Shown here in pieces: positions 40,763-45,242 of a stretch of DNA of 45,242 bases. The translations under genes and the position numbers were made by a program. The notes beneath the pieces are model-generated. The model was not told the origin of the DNA, did not search any database, and worked only from the letters and a program-made list of their open reading frames with translations. How positions within the stretch are numbered: position 1 is the stretch's first letter; every line of letters starts with the position of its first letter. Source of the DNA: CAZLHO01 sp964559455 (GTDB lineage: Bacteria > Krumholzibacteriota > Krumholzibacteriia > LZORAL124-64-63); NCBI GenBank assembly GCA_964559455.1, contig CAZLHO010000022.1, positions 1 to 45,242 of the forward strand, read 5' to 3'.

Positions 40763-41896
40763 CTACTTGAGCAGCATGAGCTTCTTCGTGTCGGTATCCC
40801 AGCCGCTGACCATACGGCAGAAATACGCGCCGCTGGGCGCGCGCTGTCCGGCGTCGTCGTCGCCGCGCCAGTTCAGCGTCAGCTCTCCCGCCTCTCGTGA
40901 CTCGTCCAGCAGGGTCCGCACCTTCCGGCCGTCCAGCGCGTAGATCTCGACCTTCACCGGACCGGGATGCTCCAACCTGAGCTGGATCCGCGTGGCGGGA
41001 TTGAAGGGGTTCGGATAAATGGCCGTGATGGCGGCGGCGGCCCGCGGCGTCTGCCCCGGCGCCCCGACGATGTAGCCCAGGAAGACGCCCGACACCCACT
41101 CGGGATGGTCGACGAAGGGGTTCCGGTTGCCCTGGTAGGAATAGACGATGTCGTTGTGCCGCATCTCCTTGGCGTCGACCGGATCGGCGTCGCTCCACTC
41201 GATGAGGGTCGTCAGCATGCCCATGTAGGCCGGGCTCGAGTCGGTGGTCTGGATCAGGCCGGCGGTGTCGGTCAGGATCAGGTCCGGCTCGCCGCTCACG
41301 TCGCCGGCGTAGCGCACGTCCATGTAGAACATCGCCCGCGCCACGTCGCCCTTGCGCCCGTCCCAGGTCTCCCAGATGTCCCGGCCGCCGCTGCTGCCCG
41401 CCAGGTTGGGCATGCCCGAGCCTCCGGCCCCGTCGTTCACGTCCGGCACGTAGGCGGTGCAGCCGGAGGCGCAGTCGTCGAAGGGCCGGTTGCCCCGGTA
41501 GCCGTTGTAGCTCACGTCGCACAGAAAGAGATGGTGACAGTCGGTGTACGGAACGTCGCCGGAGCTGGAGAAGCCGTAGCTGTTGGGCCAGCTGTGCTCG
41601 CGGTTGTAGGGGCCGTTGCCGCCGCCGAACTTCGTGATCACGCGGTTCCGGTACAGGTCCAGGATCGTGTTGGTCCCCACCGGGAACTCGTCGGCGTCCT
41701 CGAGGATGTCCCAGGTGTCGGTGCTGGACGAGGTGTAGGGGAAGCGCGCGTGGTTGTCGATGATGTCGTGGAGGGAGCTGCGCAGGGCGGCCGCATCCGA
41801 CAGGTCCACCGAATCGTAATAGCCCGCCGGGGCCTCGGCGAAGGCCGCGGAGGCCAGCAGGATCAGCAGACAGAACGACGAGCGGACGAACTTCAT
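40763..41896 (-). CDS. Secreted EndA-type endonuclease with FlgD-like C terminus
   Basis: A 377-residue exported nuclease. A signal peptide (1-20) precedes the endonuclease I domain (about 25-270), with the catalytic YNREHSWPNSYG (REHSWP 99-104), TDCHHLFLCDVSYNGYRGN (H121, H122) and GDVARAMFYMDVRY. This beta-beta-alpha-metal family cuts DNA and RNA without sequence preference. Residues about 295-377 form the FlgD-like module (YPNPFNPATR, ending LMLLK). A role in using extracellular nucleic acid, and hence its phosphate, is plausible given the neighbours. ATG 41896 has AAGGGAG six bases upstream. It has its own extended -10 promoter at 42037. Confidence 0.92.
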   Translation of the reverse strand: MKFVRSSFCLLILLASAAFAEAPAGYYDSVDLSDAAALRSSLHDIIDNHARFPYTSSSTDTWDILEDADEFPVGTNTILDLYRNRVITKFGGGNGPYNREHSWPNSYGFSSSGDVPYTDCHHLFLCDVSYNGYRGNRPFDDCASGCTAYVPDVNDGAGGSGMPNLAGSSGGRDIWETWDGRKGDVARAMFYMDVRYAGDVSGEPDLILTDTAGLIQTTDSSPAYMGMLTTLIEWSDADPVDAKEMRHNDIVYSYQGNRNPFVDHPEWVSGVFLGYIVGAPGQTPRAAAAITAIYPNPFNPATRIQLRLEHPGPVKVEIYALDGRKVRTLLDESREAGELTLNWRGDDDAGQRAPSGAYFCRMVSGWDTDTKKLMLLK

Positions 41897-42036
41897 GGAG
41901 TGCTCCCTTGGCGTCACTTCGGCGAACGCGGAATGCGGGGCGACAGTCGGGCGACGAGCCTGCCGTCGCGTGTCCGAACGGCCGGCCGTGCGGGACCACC
42001 TCGACGGCTGGTCGGGTCGAAGCGATTGCAGGCACG

Positions 42037-42066
42037 ATTATAACACAATTTATGCGGTTATCGCAT
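42037..42066 (-). promoter_or_regulatory. Extended -10 promoter and palindrome of the nuclease gene
   Basis: On the minus strand a consensus TATAAT (42037-42042) is preceded by TGT, an extended -10. The -35 region is instead occupied by an inverted repeat, ATGCG (42052-42056) with CGCAT (42062-42066). This suggests a regulator binds there. The leader is about 135 bases. Confidence 0.55.
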
Positions 42067-42136
42067 TCATCCGCAAGATGTTCCCTGAAGAAGGCTGTGT
42101 TCGGGCCGCCCGGACAGGCACGGTGAAGCGACGGCC

Positions 42137-42175
42137 GATGGCGGACAGGGGGGCGCTCCCGCCGCATCCGCCATC
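42137..42175. terminator. Long hairpin downstream of the dipeptidase gene
   Basis: GATGGCGGA (42137-42145) and TCCGCCATC (42167-42175) are perfect 9-bp arms with a GC-rich inner stem. It lies past the ddpX stop and upstream of the nuclease promoter. The T run is poor. It may insulate the AT-rich operon from the nuclease gene. Confidence 0.4.
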
Positions 42176-42200
42176 ATGGACTTTCATCAATCAGGAGCAG

Positions 42201-42887
42201 TCATCCAACCAACTCTTCAATGACGCCATATCGCGCGAACTCCTGGCCTTTTTCCGTGGCCCAGCTGGCGTTCCCGTAGTCGAAGTGCCAGTATTCCAGG
42301 ATATCGACGACAAAATCCTCATCTTCGAAAAGATGGATGAGCAACTGCCTGTTCTGCCGCGCCTCGGGCGATATATCCGGATGGTCGGGGTAGCAGGTCT
42401 CATCGAGCTCCAGCTTCAATCCGTCATTGTTGCCGAATTCCATCACACGGTCGTTTTCAGCATCGTAAATCAAGGCATCGACGGCCCCGCCGGTGGCATG
42501 CATGGATTTGTCTGCCGGAGCGATGAAATGGGAAACGATCTCGGTGATTTCATCCGCGTGCCGGTCGGGAAACTGCTGCTGCATCACAGCGAATTTTTCC
42601 TCCCATAGACGACGCTGATGCTCGAATGACCGCCACACCGAACGGATGATCAACACTTTGTTCTGCTCGTCGAGGCGTTGACTGATGCGCCCGATCTTTT
42701 CATGGACGGCTTCCCTCACCCTGAAGTCACAATCTTCGATTATGGATGGCTCGAACATCAGCTTGTAACCGCAATCCTTCAAGCTGATCAGGGGGGACTG
42801 ATCTTCCCGTACGCCCTGGGTCAGGGACAACCGCTTGCGCAGGCGTTCCTTCTCCTCGACCTTCCGGCAATAGTCTTTGGCGTTCAT
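42201..42887 (-). CDS. ddpX: D-Ala-D-Ala dipeptidase, VanX/DdpX family
   Basis: A 228-residue cytoplasmic zinc peptidase (M15D). The zinc ligands and catalytic residues are visible: H130 and D137 (SMHATGGAVDAL), then E198 and H201 (EYWHFDYG). R86 (SVWRSFEH) stands at the substrate-binding arginine position. These enzymes split D-Ala-D-Ala; VanX does so for vancomycin resistance, while DdpX-type enzymes use the dipeptide as food. No vanH, vanA or vanRS genes are present, so resistance is not indicated. The ATG overlaps the stop of the racemase-fold gene by four bases. Base composition is visibly richer in A and T than the genes to the left. Confidence 0.88.
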   Translation of the reverse strand: MNAKDYCRKVEEKERLRKRLSLTQGVREDQSPLISLKDCGYKLMFEPSIIEDCDFRVREAVHEKIGRISQRLDEQNKVLIIRSVWRSFEHQRRLWEEKFAVMQQQFPDRHADEITEIVSHFIAPADKSMHATGGAVDALIYDAENDRVMEFGNNDGLKLELDETCYPDHPDISPEARQNRQLLIHLFEDEDFVVDILEYWHFDYGNASWATEKGQEFARYGVIEELVG

Positions 42888-43942
42888 ATGAACATTGTTT
42901 CCACGTAGGGGGATGTCATGGCTGAGAGTAGCGCTCCATAGTTCAGATCGAAGGCCACCTCGTCTCCCGCAATATAGGCCATGTCCCCCGTATTCATAAT
43001 TATATGGTCACTGCCGGCGCCCAGGATGTCGATTCCGGCCCTGGGCGTCAGCCCGGAAACCAGGACATCCTGCGCTCCGATGCCCAGGATCGCCCGTCGG
43101 ATCCGGCCCAGGTCCTGGAATTCAGGCACCTTTCCCGAGGCATCCTGGCACACCTCGCCATAGGGCAGGGAGGGCTTGATCGTCGACTCGATGACTTCGG
43201 CGAACAGCGTGAAGGCATCGGTGAAAAGTCCGGGAATGGGATTCCTGTGGAGGGTTTCCCGGCCGAGATAGATGGACTCGCCCAGCCGCAGGTCATTGAT
43301 CATTCCAGCGTCCTGCGTGGACATGAACCACTGGTAATTGGCGGAATTGCCGCCGGAAACAACCGGCAGGGACAGTCCGAACGTTTCTTCTATCCCTGTG
43401 GCGATGTGGGACAACCGTCCCATATTCTCGCTGTCCGGCTTGATCCCTCCGAAGCAGGCCAGATTGGCGCCAATGCCCGTCAGTTCGATCCCGCCCAAAT
43501 CGAGGGCGCATTCGACAGCGCTGTGGACAGCCGAGGGCATGAGCCCTTCCCTGAGATCTCCCAGCTCCACCATCAAGATGATCTTGTGTTTGATATGCCG
43601 GATCCGTGCGAACCGGGAGAGCTCTTTGATGACGGAGAGGTCCGAATTCAGGCTCAGGTCGGCATAGTCAACGACGGCTTCGGCCTGGCTGAGGAACGGG
43701 GTTCTCAACAACAGGAATTGAGCCTCTATGCCGGCATCGCGCATTCTTCTGATGTTGGCGATTCTTGAATCGGCGAGGATGCCGATCCCGGCTTGCACCA
43801 GAACCTCGGCAATGGCGGGATTCCCACAGACAACCTTGGTCACGGCGCTGATGCGGATGCCCCCGGAACCATAAATTTCCATCAACCGGCTTATATTGTG
43901 GGCGATCTTGCCCAGATCGATCTCTATTCTTGGCGTTGACAT
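42884..43942 (-). CDS. Alanine/ornithine racemase-fold PLP enzyme
   Basis: A 352-residue cytoplasmic enzyme of the alanine-racemase N-terminal-domain superfamily (YhfX/ornithine racemase group). It starts PRIEIDLGKIAHNISRL, has the PLP lysine K36 in SAVTKVVCGN, and continues with LMVELGDLREGLMP, GIGANLACFGGIKP, VVSGGNSANYQW and LRLGESIYLGRE. A C-terminal beta domain includes GAGSDHIIMNTGD. This group racemises amino acids such as ornithine, alanine or serine; the substrate is not readable. It overlaps the DUF1611 stop by 19 bases and the dipeptidase start by four, so the three are tightly coupled. Confidence 0.87.
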   Translation of the reverse strand: MSTPRIEIDLGKIAHNISRLMEIYGSGGIRISAVTKVVCGNPAIAEVLVQAGIGILADSRIANIRRMRDAGIEAQFLLLRTPFLSQAEAVVDYADLSLNSDLSVIKELSRFARIRHIKHKIILMVELGDLREGLMPSAVHSAVECALDLGGIELTGIGANLACFGGIKPDSENMGRLSHIATGIEETFGLSLPVVSGGNSANYQWFMSTQDAGMINDLRLGESIYLGRETLHRNPIPGLFTDAFTLFAEVIESTIKPSLPYGEVCQDASGKVPEFQDLGRIRRAILGIGAQDVLVSGLTPRAGIDILGAGSDHIIMNTGDMAYIAGDEVAFDLNYGALLSAMTSPYVETMFI

Positions 43943-45018
43943 ACCAACGAGGCCTTTTCTCGGAGCACCGGAAAGACCTCGAATAACTTTTCAACGAGCT
44001 TGCCGCAGCCGCTCGTCAAAACATCGGTAACCGGAAGTTCATACAGGAATTCATACTCGAGGACCGCAGCGGCCATCTCGTCATCGCTCATATCCTCGTG
44101 ATTGAGGGTGATCGCAACGACCTTGGATCCGGAAAACATTTCTATCAGCCCGATCTCGCCGGCTAGTGTCGGCATGGGAATGTCGGGGTAATCGCAATGG
44201 TTGATTCTTTTCGGCGGATGCTGAACGATGATCGCATCGGGGACGGCGCCTCTCAGGATCGCCGCCGAAGATGTAAACGCCGGATGGCTCAGGGCTCCCT
44301 GCCCTTCGACAACGATGATATCAGGATGCTGGTTCTCATCGGCGGCCAATATGGCATGTTCCACCTCGCCCGTGGAAAAACCGGAGCTCAAGACATCCAC
44401 CGCCACGCCGTATTTTGCCCCCTGGAGCAAACCCGTCTGCCCTGTTGCGATGAATGCGGCGTTGAGTCCCTCCCGCTTCAGGGCCTCGACGAGTTTTACG
44501 GTCGTCGTCCGCTTCCCCACGGCGCAGTCTGTTCCCATTACGGTTATGACCGGCGTGCTGACGTCATGAATACGTCCCGTAAAGCCATGAAGCTCTTTTC
44601 GCGGCGGCGGCTTTCGTATGTCGTGGATCCGGACACCACATTCAATCGCCATTTGTATGAATTCACCGTCCTCGGACAAGAATTCCGGCAGTCCGTTCAC
44701 GATGTTCATGCCCTTTTTCATGGCGGCGAATAGGACATCTCTTTGAGATTGATCAAGAAATGAGGCCAGGGGAGCGATTCCGTAGATGAAGAATTCAGGG
44801 ACAGAACTGAAATTCCTCAAAGCATCGTCCATGCTTTTGAATACCGGAATTCCATTCTTTATTCCATCGAGATAATCTCCGGCATCAAGACCGGCCTTGG
44901 TGCTGTCGATAATGCCAAGGATTTCATATTTTTCGGAGTGCCTGGCCAGTCCGTTTGCAACCTTCCCGTCGATTTTCCCGAATTCGTTCTCGCTGTAGAC
45001 CAATGCGCTCGTTTTCAT
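43924..45018 (-). CDS. DUF1611/DgcN-family P-loop protein
   Basis: A 364-residue cytoplasmic protein. The N-terminal half is Rossmann-like (YEILGIIDSTKAG, VPEFFIYGIAP, MKKGMNIVNGLPEFL). The C-terminal half has a P loop, GTDCAVGKRTTT (162-173), then AAFIATGQTGLLQGAKYGVAVD, DIIVVEGQGALSHP and VVAITLNHEDMS. DUF1611 includes DgcN, an N-acyltransferase of D-glutamate catabolism, and its genes often neighbour racemases or dipeptide epimerases. A role in D-amino-acid or murein-peptide use fits the two coupled downstream genes. It is the first gene of this operon; AAGGGA precedes the ATG by about six bases. Confidence 0.85.
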   Translation of the reverse strand: MKTSALVYSENEFGKIDGKVANGLARHSEKYEILGIIDSTKAGLDAGDYLDGIKNGIPVFKSMDDALRNFSSVPEFFIYGIAPLASFLDQSQRDVLFAAMKKGMNIVNGLPEFLSEDGEFIQMAIECGVRIHDIRKPPPRKELHGFTGRIHDVSTPVITVMGTDCAVGKRTTTVKLVEALKREGLNAAFIATGQTGLLQGAKYGVAVDVLSSGFSTGEVEHAILAADENQHPDIIVVEGQGALSHPAFTSSAAILRGAVPDAIIVQHPPKRINHCDYPDIPMPTLAGEIGLIEMFSGSKVVAITLNHEDMSDDEMAAAVLEYEFLYELPVTDVLTSGCGKLVEKLFEVFPVLREKASLVCQRQE

Positions 45019-45242
45019 GTAATCCCTTTGATTTTAATTATCTAAATTGGTTTTGCATTCGTCGCACAAGATAGCTTCGATTCGGTTCTTTAGCCTGGCG
45101 AATGTTTTGCCGTGGGCTTGCCCGGATTTGTCCGACCGCCTGAATGTGCCACAATGGCTGCATTAACCGACCCGAATCGCCGGCGCCGACTCCGGGAATC
45201 AGAGCGGCCGCCGAGGTGAGCGGATCCCGCAGCACTGGAGCA
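45019..45242. other. Upstream region of the D-amino-acid operon
   Basis: A 224-base stretch to the window edge. GATAAT (minus strand, 45037-45042) is a possible -10 box just before the operon, without a good -35. The minus-strand frame over 45038-45235 has no recognisable content. A TGGCAC on the minus strand near 45147 has incorrect sigma-54 spacing. Base composition becomes GC-rich again toward the right edge, so the island boundary may lie here. Confidence 0.35.

Noticed and set aside
42201..42887. Vancomycin-resistance cluster suggested by the VanX-like dipeptidase
   Set aside because: No vanH, ligase or vanRS genes are nearby; neighbours are a racemase-fold enzyme and a DUF1611 protein, which fit catabolism.
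45120..45165. Minus-strand TGGCAC resembling a sigma-54 -24 box before the D-amino-acid operon
   Set aside because: The GG to GC distance is nine, not ten, and no TTGC follows.
45038..45235. 65-codon minus-strand frame at the right edge
   Set aside because: No recognisable motif or ribosome site, and it ends within the promoter region of the DUF1611 gene.

Overview
The window is high-GC DNA (except its last 3 kb) from a diderm bacterium. I see no rRNA, tRNA, CRISPR array, insertion sequence or phage gene. Four secreted proteins end in a FlgD-like immunoglobulin module with an HPNPFNP-type motif. Together with a FISUMP-domain protein, a DUF5916 barrel protein, a tricorn-type protease and duplicated DUF1566 domains, this suggests a high-GC lineage of the FCB group, such as Krumholzibacteriota, Eisenbacteria or Latescibacterota. 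That assignment is inference from gene content; no marker gene is present.

Layout. 0-9 kb: a partial DinB-like gene, a DUF5916 outer-membrane protein, a FISUMP protein, a glycine-rich RRM protein with a structured leader, ferredoxin-NADP reductase, a secreted GH16 glucanase, a secreted protein of unknown role and a SnoaL-like lipoprotein. 9-20 kb: a tricorn-like protease with an intact catalytic tetrad, a DUF2087 regulator, a secreted protein made of three 210-residue repeats, an unknown lipoprotein, a secreted transglutaminase-like protein and a DUF1566 lipoprotein. 20-27 kb: an ECF sigma factor, its zinc anti-sigma factor and a Spy/CpxP-like protein, followed by a CotH kinase, VTC-domain, DUF4956 and HlyD-like cluster. 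27-31 kb: a TetR regulator coupled to a serine hydrolase, a TPR glycosyltransferase-like membrane protein and a small unknown.

31.5-40.7 kb is the most coherent regulatory unit. A PhnD-type periplasmic binding protein, a membrane histidine kinase and an NtrC-family activator with a GAFTGA motif overlap in one minus-strand operon. Divergent to it is a near-consensus sigma-54 promoter (35473-35488) with an upstream dyad. Downstream lie a CYTH triphosphatase, a DASS/SLC13 anion transporter, a coupled membrane protein of unknown function, an OprO/OprP-type porin and a second, divergent CYTH-like protein. I read this as an oxyanion or organophosphate sensing and uptake regulon.

40.8-45.2 kb: a secreted EndA-type nuclease, then a visibly AT-richer block of three overlapping genes: a VanX/DdpX-type D-Ala-D-Ala dipeptidase, an alanine-racemase-fold enzyme and a DUF1611/DgcN-type P-loop protein. 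This looks like an acquired D-amino-acid or murein-peptide utilisation operon.
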